The position numbers and the translations under genes are program-made. A stretch of 54,608 bases of DNA, taken from positions 1-54,608 of the forward strand of contig JAGNIU010000022.1 of assembly GCA_018000995.1 (NCBI GenBank). Reading direction: 5' to 3'. The notes below the pieces were generated by a model that saw nothing but the letters and a program-made list of their open reading frames with translations, was not told the origin of the DNA and ran no database searches. This DNA comes from Bacteroidia bacterium (lineage in GTDB: Bacteria; Bacteroidota; Bacteroidia; B-17B0; Aurantibacillaceae). Each line of letters starts with the position of its first letter. The stretch's first letter is position 1. Of the stretch, positions 9,123-17,922 are shown piece after piece.

Positions 9123-10241
9123 TTAAGCTTGTAAGAGTTTTAAGTACTCTGTTTTATAATTCTCTTTGGTTAAGTTTTGCGTGGCTAATTTATGGTTCTG
9201 TTGTTTTGTTTCGTAGCTAACATTTTCTAGTGAATTTACATCTCCCACAATCCCACAATTATTCTTTTTTACAAATTCAGAATAATCGCCAAGGTTCTCA
9301 GAAATAATTACACTTAAACCACAAGTTAAATACTCAGCAAATTTAACCGGAGAAGCTACTTGATTAGTAACCGAATTCTCTCGGTACAATAAACCATAAT
9401 CTCCCGCTAACAAATAATTTTTTACTTCTTCAGGTTTTACCCAGGCTGTTTTAATTCTATTCTTAAATTGTTTAACGAAACCGGAATTTTCATTTAAATG
9501 ATTAGTGAGCCAAAGTAATTTCACATTCGCATTCTGTTCAAAAACCTTTGTCAGCATTTTTTCCACTAACGAAAAAGATTGCCATCCCGCGGAAGAACCT
9601 GAATAAACAATTACTACATCCGAATCGCTAAACCCAATTTCTTTTCTTAGAAATTTTATTTTTTCAATAGAAGGGAACTCAAAATTAAAATCCGCACTTA
9701 AAGTACAGGGAACAACAATATGTTTGTCTGAATTATAGTTAAACTCCTTAATCCAGTAATTTACCAATGCATTTGAAACGGTCAATCTGAAATCCGAATT
9801 TAACACAACCTCTTTTTCTATTTCTATAATTTCTTCTTTTATAGTTTCATTTTGCACCACATCATATTCATTCAATTCAGCTTTATAAGCCCCACGTGCA
9901 TCAAAAATCACGCTTTGGGTCTTCCCTGCTTTCTTCAACCTTAACGCTAAACTTGTGGCGAATGGTCCACGTGCCATTATGATTTTAGTTTTTGAAAGGA
10001 ATACGGCAAGAATAAAATAATTTAACCGCCATAAACCCGGCTTAGGCACCATTGGTAAGACTTTGCTCTCCGGTAAGCGTTGCTGGATTAATTTTTTGTT
10101 CTTAAAAAACGAACGGATAGAAATGAGGGCCACTAATTTTACTTTTTCGGTATTTTGAATTGAATTAAGATATTTAACCACATCAATAACCTGACTATTG
10201 TATATGCCTGAGGGTTGATCGTTATAGGTTAAATAAATCAC
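9123..10241 (-). CDS. Glycosyltransferase (GT4-like)
   Basis: 372 residues, GTG start. The second half has the GT-B donor domain (VVIVYSGSSAGWQSFSLVEK; a degenerate E-x7-E region in SPVKFAEYLTCGLSVIISEN). The N-terminal half is a diverged Rossmann domain with RGPFATSLALRLKKAG. It reads directly into the next glycosyltransferase, with the TTG of the second immediately after its TAA. A role in surface polysaccharide or O-glycan assembly is inferred from the pairing. The specific sugar cannot be read from the sequence. Confidence 0.75.
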   Translation of the reverse strand: MIYLTYNDQPSGIYNSQVIDVVKYLNSIQNTEKVKLVALISIRSFFKNKKLIQQRLPESKVLPMVPKPGLWRLNYFILAVFLSKTKIIMARGPFATSLALRLKKAGKTQSVIFDARGAYKAELNEYDVVQNETIKEEIIEIEKEVVLNSDFRLTVSNALVNYWIKEFNYNSDKHIVVPCTLSADFNFEFPSIEKIKFLRKEIGFSDSDVVIVYSGSSAGWQSFSLVEKMLTKVFEQNANVKLLWLTNHLNENSGFVKQFKNRIKTAWVKPEEVKNYLLAGDYGLLYRENSVTNQVASPVKFAEYLTCGLSVIISENLGDYSEFVKKNNCGIVGDVNSLENVSYETKQQNHKLATQNLTKENYKTEYLKLLQA

Positions 10242-10280
10242 GAGTCTAAAATTAACACAAAAGCCTTAATAAAGGAATAA

Positions 10281-10922
10281 TTAAAAATCTTTCAGCAATT
10301 TAATCTCATTACGGTATAAGATTAGTTTTTTGTCGTTCTCGAGCTGTTTCAAAAGGCGCGAAATAACCACCCTACTTGTACCCATCTCTTCGGCAATTTG
10401 ATTGTGGGATAATTGTATGGCCGACTTACCGGTAACTTTGGCTTTATTTTTGAGGTATTTAATTAATCGTTGATCTAATTTATGAAAAGCAATACTTTCG
10501 AGCGAACGCAATAATTCATTAAAACGCTGAGTAAAACTGTTGAAAATATAACTCTTCCAGCTCGGATACTTTACCAACCACTCATCCAACTTTTCGTGCG
10601 GAATGGCAATCAATTCAACATTATCTTCTGCAATAGCTTTTATTTCACTTTTGCGCGCTTCCATACAACAGGTATAGGCCATAGCACAACTTTCGTTGGA
10701 ACTTAAATAATAAAGCAAAATCTCACGATCTTCTTCATCTTTACGCATAACACGGATTGTTCCACTTAATATCAAGGGCATAAACTTGATACTCTTATTA
10801 TAATCAATAATTACATCGCCTTCTTTAAACGACATGAATTTTCCTTCTTCGATAATTTCATCGATTAATTTTAGCTCCAGAATGCTTTTAAGTTTTTCCT
10901 TAATAGCTATAGTATCTTTCAT
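10281..10922 (-). CDS. Crp/Fnr-family regulator, candidate activator of the sulfur regulon
   Basis: 213 residues: cyclic-nucleotide-binding-like barrel (about 10-120), dimer helix, then a winged helix-turn-helix (about 145-213). The recognition helix reads GTSRVVISRLLKQL (181-194). Arg184 and Arg189 match CRP Arg180 and Arg185, but Val185 replaces the Glu181 that reads G:C in TGTGA-type operators; NtcA of cyanobacteria also has Val there and binds GTA-N8-TAC. Three cysteines, Cys79, Cys85 and Cys86 (ESCAMAYTCCMEA), could sense redox or sulfane sulfur, which is inference. It is the last gene of the sulfur operon, 41 bp after the SoxB-like gene. A TAATTTTG element overlapping the upstream stop codon could give it a promoter of its own. 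Confidence 0.88.
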   Translation of the reverse strand: MKDTIAIKEKLKSILELKLIDEIIEEGKFMSFKEGDVIIDYNKSIKFMPLILSGTIRVMRKDEEDREILLYYLSSNESCAMAYTCCMEARKSEIKAIAEDNVELIAIPHEKLDEWLVKYPSWKSYIFNSFTQRFNELLRSLESIAFHKLDQRLIKYLKNKAKVTGKSAIQLSHNQIAEEMGTSRVVISRLLKQLENDKKLILYRNEIKLLKDF

Positions 10923-10963
10923 ATAGTATAAAGATATTTATAAAAAAACAAACTACAACAAAA

Positions 10964-12718
10964 TTACCTGAACTCGTAGGTGGTACCTTTTAATTGGGTT
11001 AAAAGTGTTGAAGATTCATCGGTAGCTACCGACCTACCCTCAATTTTCGGGGAAACCGGAGAATTTTCCTTCAAGTATTCCGTAATTATATCATGTAATA
11101 AGAAAGGAGTTAACTTCGGATTCTTTACATGCTCTATTCTACACAAAGTATCATCAGGATCACCTTCACGTTCGCAAGCTACAATACTGTACTCTTTATT
11201 TAAATCAATTGGTTGCCCGGCTACTTTAACAGAATTAACTCTTTTTCCGAATTCATTACCAATCGTAAAATTAACTTCCATACCATTATAGCGCACAAAC
11301 CATCCGCCAAAACGTTTAGAGGGGTCTTTTGCAAAAGCATTTTGTAATTCTTTTTCTAACCAGTCCCATAATTGCTTTCCTGTTACAAAACCTGTTTTAG
11401 CTCCGCTGTTTACCGGCAACATATTCCATAAAAATTCTTTCGTAATAGTTGCAACACCGGTTTTTGAATCCACATTTAGTGGCTGACAAAAACGAAAGCC
11501 ATTTGATAAAGCGATATCCGGTTTAAATTTCCATTTAACAGCATCAGTAATTAAATTATCCATTGGCGTTTCTAAAACAAAATACCTAACCAAAGGCGTT
11601 TTGCTGGTACCAATAATAGTTTGCATATCTTTTTTAAACGGCTCATAGGCTTTGTCAACCAAAGCTTGTATTTCTTTATCGGCAGGATATTTTACAGGAT
11701 CAACATCTAACAAATCGTAATTGGTTTGAATTAATTTTCCGTTTTCAATTATTAAATCTAATTTTCCTAAAAACGAACCAAAGGCACCACACTCAATTAC
11801 TTTTGTGTATTTCCCTTGTATAGGCACGCGAACACGCTCGTGTGTATCGGCGCCCATAATCATATCCACACCTTCAGAAACCGGATTATTAGCTAATCCT
11901 ACTTGCTGAGCTAATCCCATGTGTGTTGCTACAAGCACAACTGCACAACCTTCCACTTCACGTAAAAGCTTTACATACTTTGCTAAATTAAAATCAGCAT
12001 GCTCAAATTTTAAACCTTCGCTATAAGCGGGTGACTGTCGCTTTGGAATTAAATGATCTGTATATCCAATAATTCCAATTTTTACACCAGCAATATATTT
12101 TATCCAATATGGCGGGTAAACTAATTCTCCATTATCTGAATCGGTTGTTTTGTGCCACATATTCGCGCAAATTTTTGCGGCGTTAGCGTGACCCATATCG
12201 TATAACATTTTTTTCTTTTTGTAAACCACTTCCCAATTTCCGGGTAACATTAAATCGTAACCCAGCTTATTAAAAATGGGAATCAAAGCTTCACCTTCTG
12301 TAAGTGATGCTACGGCGTGACCATGAAAATAATCGCCTCCATCATAAAGAATTGTGTTATTAGGATTTTTTTTGCGGAAGGATTCAATCATTGTTTTTAA
12401 AACAGCCATACCACCGCGTTTTTTATATACAGCTTGATTGTTTTCCCAAAAAAATTCGTCGTGTGTAAATAACTGTGAGTGAATATCGGTTGTAATTAAA
12501 ATAGAAATAGTTTGTTTTTTAGCAACTGTTCCGTTTTCATTCTGCTCAAGGGATTCAGTTTCGTTAGTGGAAACAGGAGAGGCTACCATATTTGTAACCG
12601 GACTTAACACTGCACCTAATCCAACCAAAGCTGATTTCTTAATAAAATCGCGACGATTATCAGATTTATTCTCTATTTCTTTTTTATTTTCCATAATCTC
12701 ATTTTTAGAATAACCCAT
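10964..12718 (-). CDS. soxB-like: SoxB-like metallophosphoesterase/5'-nucleotidase-family hydrolase, Tat-exported
   Basis: 584 residues. A twin-arginine signal (NRRDFIKKSALVG, 21-33) is followed by a calcineurin-like metallophosphoesterase domain with Asp78/His80 (TTDIHSQL), Asp129 (GGD), GNWE (160-163), His266 (ATHMG) and His293 (GADTHE), and a C-terminal 5'-nucleotidase domain. Ordinary 5'-nucleotidases have GNHE; Trp in this position is a SoxB feature as I recall the family. SoxB removes sulfate from a SoxY-bound sulfane-sulfonate in the periplasm. Its ATG overlaps the porin stop by one base (TAATG), supporting this start. No SoxYZ is present in the window, so the substrate is uncertain and a plain nucleotidase remains the alternative. 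Confidence 0.75.
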   Translation of the reverse strand: MGYSKNEIMENKKEIENKSDNRRDFIKKSALVGLGAVLSPVTNMVASPVSTNETESLEQNENGTVAKKQTISILITTDIHSQLFTHDEFFWENNQAVYKKRGGMAVLKTMIESFRKKNPNNTILYDGGDYFHGHAVASLTEGEALIPIFNKLGYDLMLPGNWEVVYKKKKMLYDMGHANAAKICANMWHKTTDSDNGELVYPPYWIKYIAGVKIGIIGYTDHLIPKRQSPAYSEGLKFEHADFNLAKYVKLLREVEGCAVVLVATHMGLAQQVGLANNPVSEGVDMIMGADTHERVRVPIQGKYTKVIECGAFGSFLGKLDLIIENGKLIQTNYDLLDVDPVKYPADKEIQALVDKAYEPFKKDMQTIIGTSKTPLVRYFVLETPMDNLITDAVKWKFKPDIALSNGFRFCQPLNVDSKTGVATITKEFLWNMLPVNSGAKTGFVTGKQLWDWLEKELQNAFAKDPSKRFGGWFVRYNGMEVNFTIGNEFGKRVNSVKVAGQPIDLNKEYSIVACEREGDPDDTLCRIEHVKNPKLTPFLLHDIITEYLKENSPVSPKIEGRSVATDESSTLLTQLKGTTYEFR

Positions 12719-14133
12719 TAAATTTTAAAGTCGATAATTAAATTAAAATTTGTCATGTTAACTTTATTGTAAACATACTTTAAATTATTATAAGTTTCAC
12801 CTGCTTTTAACTTATATGCTACTAAAATTTTTACATCCAGTCCTCTTAAAAATTTACCGAAGGAGTATCCCATATCGAAATTTATATGATGATAGGAAGG
12901 CATTCCGTATTTGTTGAGTCGGTAATCTTTCACATCCGGTAACAAAAAATAACCATAAGCTAATCCGGTTTTCATTTTATTGCCAAAGGCGTTAAGCGAA
13001 GTTTTTATCATCATTGCATGTAGGTTCCCTAATCCTTCATTTCTTTCGCGGGGCATAAAGGTATAAAAGGGCTCTTTACCCCACTCGCGTGGCATTAAAT
13101 AACGGCCATCACCGGTAATATGAGTATAATTAAGAGAAGTATTTATACGCTTACTTTTAATTCCTAATTGAGCGCTTATAACATTGGATTGGGCGCCCTT
13201 ATTAATATAAGTTTTAGTCTGATTTGCATTGCTGCCATTATTCACCGCATCCTGATGCAAAAACATTAGACCCTGATACACTTTAGTTTTTTCATTGAGC
13301 GATTGATTGGTATTAATTTCAATCATTGCTGTATTCATTACGTTATCAAAATAACCGTTCCATAAATTAATTTTTATTTTATCGTTTGGCTTAATGTAAA
13401 AATTGGCTACACCGAAACCTTCACTTTTTATATAATCATGATAATCAGATTTACTGCCGTCGGTATTTACCCCCATAGGATTTATACCCATTGAATTTGC
13501 AACAGTAAACCATTGCACCGTTGAACGTGGTGATATTTCCCAAAGCCATCCGCCATTAAAACCTATTTTATTCGATTCATGTATATTCAACCAAACACCC
13601 TCTTCAATGGTTGGACGCATACGTCCGTCTTGCGGATTCATAAAAGGTGTATTGATATTTATTTTACCAATTGTGATAGCACTTTTTGAAAGATTATATT
13701 TTATATATAATTCCTCTAATCTATCTAAATCACTTTTGTTCTTTGGATTTTCAACATCAAACAAACCTAATTCATAACGATTGGAAAGTTTTGTGAGGGA
13801 ATCAGGTAAATCAATACCTGAAGACATTATATTATAAATAAAAAAACCGCTTACTCCTGCTTGAAAGCCATATATGGGATGAGTTAATACACCAATTCCC
13901 GCGCCTGAAGCCAGAGCATAATCATCTTTTAAGTTACCTTCATTAATAGTATGCATTAAAAAAGTACGGGAATGTGCTTCCCAATGCGCTCTTAAAAAAC
14001 AATCTTTTAAACAGGTTGAATCTTTAGGGCGTAAAGATATATGATGATTATCTACGCCATTATGAATTCCATTATCTTGCGAAAAAGAATAAAATGAGAT
14101 AAGTAACAATAAATATGAGAAAGCGTTTTTCAT
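12718..14133 (-). CDS. OprD-family-like outer-membrane porin
   Basis: 471 residues with a clear signal peptide (about 1-18, ending near FYSFSQ). The mature part is rich in amphipathic beta strands with aromatic girdles. It opens with the OprD-like pattern RTFLMHTINEGNLKDDYALA followed by GAGIGVLTHPIYGFQAGVSG and ends with a Phe/Ile-rich strand. OprD-type channels carry small anionic solutes across the outer membrane. Between a SoxB-like hydrolase (one-base overlap) and a periplasmic DsrE-like protein (18-bp gap), an anion such as thiosulfate or another sulfur oxyanion is a reasonable guess, not shown by sequence. Confidence 0.65.
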   Translation of the reverse strand: MKNAFSYLLLLISFYSFSQDNGIHNGVDNHHISLRPKDSTCLKDCFLRAHWEAHSRTFLMHTINEGNLKDDYALASGAGIGVLTHPIYGFQAGVSGFFIYNIMSSGIDLPDSLTKLSNRYELGLFDVENPKNKSDLDRLEELYIKYNLSKSAITIGKININTPFMNPQDGRMRPTIEEGVWLNIHESNKIGFNGGWLWEISPRSTVQWFTVANSMGINPMGVNTDGSKSDYHDYIKSEGFGVANFYIKPNDKIKINLWNGYFDNVMNTAMIEINTNQSLNEKTKVYQGLMFLHQDAVNNGSNANQTKTYINKGAQSNVISAQLGIKSKRINTSLNYTHITGDGRYLMPREWGKEPFYTFMPRERNEGLGNLHAMMIKTSLNAFGNKMKTGLAYGYFLLPDVKDYRLNKYGMPSYHHINFDMGYSFGKFLRGLDVKILVAYKLKAGETYNNLKYVYNKVNMTNFNLIIDFKI

Positions 14134-14151
14134 TTTTTTTCTTTAGTAGTA

Positions 14152-14592
14152 CTAGTTTCCAGCTTTGATATAACTCCACCCCTGCTCTTGTTTAATTACA
14201 ATTTCAACTATTCCTGCAGGAACAAAACCCGAACTTGAAATGATTTTACTACGGTCCACTTTTCTTTCTTTAATAGAAAATTCACAGGCATTAAAAATAA
14301 CACCCTTTTCTGCCAACGCTTTTATTTTATCTTCTACAATAGTTTTTCCACTCACCAACATATCTAAACCTCCACCATGACAAACCACTTCAATTTTTGT
14401 TGTTGGTGATACCGATAAAATATTACTAAACTGTTTCATTAATTGTTTGTGCGCTGTGGTATCGCCGCTAGTTAATTGAAAAATAATTTTATGTTCGGGC
14501 ACTGTTTCTTTAACTGCATTTTGCGCAGTTAAATATATGCCGCTGAAAAAAAACAAAATCAGAGCCGTTAAATTTTTGATAGTCATTTTCAT
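14152..14592 (-). CDS. Exported DsrE-family sulfur-carrier-like protein
   Basis: 146 residues with a signal peptide (about 1-24, cleaved near LTAQNA) and one DsrE/DsrF/TusD-like domain: HKIIFQLTSGDTTAHKQLMK, KIEVVCHGGGLDML (Cys71) and GVIFNACEFSIKERKV (Cys103). Cys103 sits where DsrE-like proteins carry the persulfide-forming cysteine. Classical DsrE and TusD work in the cytoplasm, so export puts this one with the cytochrome, porin and SoxB-like hydrolase. That raises the possibility that it carries sulfane sulfur in the periplasm in place of SoxYZ, which is inference from context. It lies 14 bp after the cytochrome gene in one operon. Confidence 0.78.
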   Translation of the reverse strand: MKMTIKNLTALILFFFSGIYLTAQNAVKETVPEHKIIFQLTSGDTTAHKQLMKQFSNILSVSPTTKIEVVCHGGGLDMLVSGKTIVEDKIKALAEKGVIFNACEFSIKERKVDRSKIISSSGFVPAGIVEIVIKQEQGWSYIKAGN

Positions 14593-14606
14593 ATTTAATT
14601 TTTTAA

Positions 14607-15701
14607 TTATTTTTTCTTTGCTTTCTTCATGGCTTCCAGTTTTTCCTTGATAGGTTTAAACGGACCATACTTATGTTGTTTTTCAGTAAAGCCATCTGCA
14701 AACGGACCAAAAGGATGATCGAAAGGTTTTTCTGCAATGTTTGGCCAATCTTTTTTAATATCTTTTTTAGGGCGTGATTGAGAATTAACAAACGCTGCAA
14801 CATCCCAAGCTTCCTCATCGGTTAATTGTGTTGCATCATGTGAAGCGCCAAGTGGCATATTTGATTTTACGAATTTGGCAAAGTTGGATAAACGATAAAG
14901 TCCGGCACCATCGTTATAACTGTTATTACCCCAAAGCGGCGGATAGGTAAATGCAGTTTTATCACCATTCATTATACCTTCACCGTTTGCCTGATGACAA
15001 CTTTGACATTTAGCAATGTAAACTGTTTTACCGATTTCGGGGTCTGCTGCTCTATCTAACAAAGCCAGATCTTTAAATCCTGAACCTTCCGGTTTTTTTC
15101 CTTTAGGAACATCTTTGCCCAACCAATTAATATATGCAACAATAGCTGCCATTTCGTTAGATGCAGTATCTAGCACTTTACCATTTAAACTGCGCTCAAA
15201 ACAATCATTCACTCGTTTATAAATATTTTCCATACCTCCCGAACGTGCACGGTATTTCGGATAAGTGGAAGCTACAGCTCCGTAATTATTTCCAAACACT
15301 TTTGCGCCGGCATCTAAATGGCAATTCTGACAATTCATACCATTGGTTGATTTATAAATTGAGCCATTCTCACCAAAATAAAATGAAGTGTGCGCAATTA
15401 AATCTTTACCGTATAATACTTTTGTCTTTTCTGTTTCCGAGAGAGATGATTCATCAGGTGCATGCCAGTAGTTGATGGTGTCTTTCAATTTATCAGCAGC
15501 TACTGCCTTTGCTTCTTCCGTAAAATTTCCAAACTGATCAGGTACCGGCGTTTCAACAACCTTTTCGGGTTTAGGAGCCGGTATGTATTTTGCAAGAACA
15601 ATAACAAGAAGAAGAATAAAGATGATCAATCCAACAATAATTTGCGTAAGCTTAATTACTGTTGAAGCAAGTTCTCTATTTGTTTTTTCTAAATCGCTCA
15701 T
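14607..15701 (-). CDS. Membrane-anchored dihaem cytochrome c, TsdA (thiosulfate dehydrogenase)-like
   Basis: 364 residues: one N-terminal transmembrane helix (about 17-38), then two cytochrome c domains with CQNCH (124-128) and CQSCH (232-236). GMNCQNCHLDAG and the segment RVNDCFERSLNGK (163-175, Cys167) match TsdA/SoxA-type proteins, in which a cysteine in this segment ligates the active-site haem. Met282 (NMPLG) is a candidate ligand for the second haem. TsdA interconverts thiosulfate and tetrathionate in the periplasm. Here the enzyme is tethered to the inner membrane. The final 60 residues are Lys/Pro-rich and unusual. SoxA-like activity is the alternative. Confidence 0.8.
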   Translation of the reverse strand: MSDLEKTNRELASTVIKLTQIIVGLIIFILLLVIVLAKYIPAPKPEKVVETPVPDQFGNFTEEAKAVAADKLKDTINYWHAPDESSLSETEKTKVLYGKDLIAHTSFYFGENGSIYKSTNGMNCQNCHLDAGAKVFGNNYGAVASTYPKYRARSGGMENIYKRVNDCFERSLNGKVLDTASNEMAAIVAYINWLGKDVPKGKKPEGSGFKDLALLDRAADPEIGKTVYIAKCQSCHQANGEGIMNGDKTAFTYPPLWGNNSYNDGAGLYRLSNFAKFVKSNMPLGASHDATQLTDEEAWDVAAFVNSQSRPKKDIKKDWPNIAEKPFDHPFGPFADGFTEKQHKYGPFKPIKEKLEAMKKAKKK

Positions 15702-15712
15702 AACATTTAGTA

Positions 15713-16126
15713 TTAATGAGGTAATTTGTCTTTTATAAAGCCATATAGGTAAGTACCAATAATTGCAAATAAAAACACAATAATCATAGCTACATAACCA
15801 TAACCTATGTTAACTACCATTGGTCCCGGACAAGCGCCGCTTAAAGCCCAACCTAAACCAAAAATAGTTCCTCCAATTAAGTATCGCACCACAGATTTAT
15901 CTTTTGGGAAAAAATTTATCGGGTTACCACCTATATCACGTAATTTATATTTTTTAATTATGGCTACACCAATCACACCTAGTATTACTGCTGTACCAAT
16001 GATTCCATACATATGAAATGATTGGAACCTGAACATTTCCTGAATACGATACCAGGAAAATGCTTCCGACTTAGCCATAACTATTCCGAAAAGAGATCCT
16101 GCGATTAAGAATTTTAAAAATTTCAT
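15713..16126 (-). CDS. YeeE/YedE-family transporter half, second subunit (DUF6691-like)
   Basis: 137 residues with about four membrane helices and the YeeE signature SGACPGPMVVNIGYG, Cys99. It is the C-terminal half of a YeeE/YedE (TsuA-type) transporter split over two genes; the partner ends two bases upstream. YeeE imports thiosulfate through a relay of conserved cysteines that hydrogen-bond the anion. Eleven bases downstream begins the dihaem cytochrome gene. Transport of thiosulfate or another sulfur compound is inferred from family and neighbours. Confidence 0.85.
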   Translation of the reverse strand: MKFLKFLIAGSLFGIVMAKSEAFSWYRIQEMFRFQSFHMYGIIGTAVILGVIGVAIIKKYKLRDIGGNPINFFPKDKSVVRYLIGGTIFGLGWALSGACPGPMVVNIGYGYVAMIIVFLFAIIGTYLYGFIKDKLPH

Positions 16127-16128
16127 TT

Positions 16129-16686
16129 TTATAGAATTAATGGTAATAAAACAAAAGTCATTAATAAACCACCCGCAAAAAAACCAACAACTGCAATGAG
16201 GGATGGCATTTGCAAATCAGAAAGACCACTTATTGCATGGCCGGAAGTACAACCGCCGGCGTAACGTGAACCAAAGCCCACCATTAATCCACCAAACGCT
16301 AAAATTAAAAATCCTTTTAGTGAGAACATGGCATCCACACCAAACAACTCATTAGGCTGAGTAGATGTAGGAGCAGAAATACCAAGCTTTGCTAAATCCG
16401 CAATTGTATTTTCAGAAATAATAACCGGATCGCCGTTTGAGAGAAATTGTTTTGCAATAAACCCTCCAAGAATGGCGCCAATTAAAAACACAAGGTTCCA
16501 AATCTGACTCTTCCAATTGAAATCGAAAAACTTTACGAATTTACCACCCCCTGAAGCCGCACATATAGTACGAAGGTTTGAGGAGAATCCGAACGATTGC
16601 CCAAAGAACAACAGCATAAACATTATAACTGCTATTAAGGTGCCCGAAACCCACCACGACCAGGGTTGTTGAATGAATTCTAACAT
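16129..16686 (-). CDS. YeeE/YedE-family transporter half, first subunit
   Basis: 185 residues with about five membrane helices. Conserved elements are NLRTICAA (Cys42) near the N-terminus and GSRYAGGCTSGHAISGLSDL with Cys146. In the one-chain thiosulfate transporter YeeE these cysteine-containing loops line the path; here the protein is split, as in the PmpA/PmpB-type pair. The stop precedes the start of the second half by only two bases, so the subunits are surely made together. It lies four bases after the USP gene. An insertion between helices (about 85-115, ending PTSTQPNELFGVDAMF) is a probable periplasmic loop. Confidence 0.87.
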   Translation of the reverse strand: MLEFIQQPWSWWVSGTLIAVIMFMLLFFGQSFGFSSNLRTICAASGGGKFVKFFDFNWKSQIWNLVFLIGAILGGFIAKQFLSNGDPVIISENTIADLAKLGISAPTSTQPNELFGVDAMFSLKGFLILAFGGLMVGFGSRYAGGCTSGHAISGLSDLQMPSLIAVVGFFAGGLLMTFVLLPLIL

Positions 16687-16690
16687 ACTA

Positions 16691-17518
16691 TTAATTTAAG
16701 TGAAAAGAAATAATTGGTTTAAATAAATGATTAATTAATTTTTCGGTAGCACTTGTATGAAACAAACCACCTTTACCGTGTGTTCCGATGCAAACCACAT
16801 CCATTTCAAGCATTTGATTAAAATGTACAACACCGTTTTCAATATCACTGTCAATTAAGAAATGTTTTTCATAATTTATGATATTGTTTTCGGAAGCAAA
16901 CTTATCCATGGCTTTTTCGATGTTAGCCTTCTCTGTTTCATTAGGCAGAATTTGCAAAAAATGAGTTTTCGTATTAAATGCTTTAATCAATTTATGAAGC
17001 AGTAATAAATTTTCTTTTTTTGCTTGCTTAAAATCATGGACAAGTAAAATATTACGAATAACTAAATCAGACCTGTCGCACATTAAGGATAATAAGGGAA
17101 TTTCGGATTGACGGGCGATGATTTGCGTTTCGGATCCTGATAATTTTTCTTTGATACCCCAAGCGCCTTTGGTGCCCATTACAATTAAATCGAATTTATT
17201 TTGACGCGCGTAACCAATAATTTTATCTGTTAGCTTACCTAATTCTAAATGCGTATTAATTTGACTACCGTATATTGTTTTAAGATCATTGAGTTTACGT
17301 AAAGCGATTTCCTTTTGCGAAATCACATAATCCACACTGATTTCCCCGCAGGTTTCTATGTTTCCGTTTTTATCCATCGTTACAGTATCAGGTACACCTA
17401 ATACGTGCATGAAGTGAATTTCAACCGGAATTTTTTCTTCCAGTTTTTTTACCATCAGATAGGCGTATTCGGCCTGTACTGAGAAGTCGGTAGGAATTAA
17501 AACTTTTAATGATTCCAT
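16691..17518 (-). CDS. Tandem universal stress protein (UspA family)
   Basis: 275 residues made of two Usp folds. The first (about 1-145) has VLIPTDFSVQAEYAYLMVKK and FDLIVMGTKGAWGIKEKLSG followed by SETQIIARQSEIPLL, close to the GxxG-N9-GS ATP-binding motif. The second (about 150-275) has NILLVHDFKQAKKENLLLLH and MDVVCIGTHGKGGLFHTSAT. Tandem Usp proteins are common in Bacteroidota and bind ATP in the cytoplasm. It is nine bases downstream of a rhodanese and four bases upstream of the YeeE pair, so it belongs to the sulfur operon. Its role there is unknown. Confidence 0.87.
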   Translation of the reverse strand: MESLKVLIPTDFSVQAEYAYLMVKKLEEKIPVEIHFMHVLGVPDTVTMDKNGNIETCGEISVDYVISQKEIALRKLNDLKTIYGSQINTHLELGKLTDKIIGYARQNKFDLIVMGTKGAWGIKEKLSGSETQIIARQSEIPLLSLMCDRSDLVIRNILLVHDFKQAKKENLLLLHKLIKAFNTKTHFLQILPNETEKANIEKAMDKFASENNIINYEKHFLIDSDIENGVVHFNQMLEMDVVCIGTHGKGGLFHTSATEKLINHLFKPIISFHLN

Positions 17519-17527
17519 AATTAGATT

Positions 17528-17836
17528 TTATTGATGTTTATTTACGTTTTGCCAACTTCCGCCGTTAGTAACATTTTTTAATCCTTTAGATTGTAGTACA
17601 CGCTGAGCCTGCGCACTTCTGTTGCCGCTGCGACAGCAAACAACAACGTGATTATGTTTCTTCAACTTTTCGACGCTTGAACCTATTTGTTCAAGAGGAA
17701 TATTGATTGAACCTTTCGCATGACCAGTAGAAAATTCAGCCTTGCTTCTTACATCCACAATTACCGCACCTTCTTTTAGCAGAGCGGTTAAATCAACCGG
17801 CTCTCCTCCGAATATTTTTTTCAATAGTGATAGCAT
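17528..17836 (-). CDS. Single-domain rhodanese (sulfurtransferase)
   Basis: 102 residues, one rhodanese domain. Asp28-Val-Arg (VIVDVRSKAEFSTGHAKGS) and the active-site loop CRSGNRS with Cys68 are intact, preceded by a second cysteine, Cys67. Such proteins move sulfane sulfur as a Cys-persulfide in the cytoplasm. The gene starts a second transcript in the sulfur cluster: the 86-bp gap before it carries one copy of the TGTAACA-type operator and an aligned -7-like element. USP follows after nine bases. Confidence 0.92.
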   Translation of the reverse strand: MLSLLKKIFGGEPVDLTALLKEGAVIVDVRSKAEFSTGHAKGSINIPLEQIGSSVEKLKKHNHVVVCCRSGNRSAQAQRVLQSKGLKNVTNGGSWQNVNKHQ

Positions 17837-17850
17837 AATTTATTTTTTTA

Positions 17851-17895
17851 TAAAGTTACCCTTGCAAACGCCCTTACTCGGTTACATTTGTTACA
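17851..17895 (-). promoter_or_regulatory. Crp/Fnr-type operator and -7-like element upstream of the rhodanese gene
   Basis: The plus strand shows GGTTACATTTGTTACA at 17880-17895 (centre 17887.5). On the minus strand TAACTTTA occupies 17858-17851; its last base is 36.5 bp from the operator centre. The -7 element differs from TAnnTTTG only in its final base. The predicted leader is about 11 nt before the ATG at 17836. Confidence 0.6.
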
Positions 17896-17922
17896 TTCCC
17901 TTAAAGTATTTAGCATTATTGG

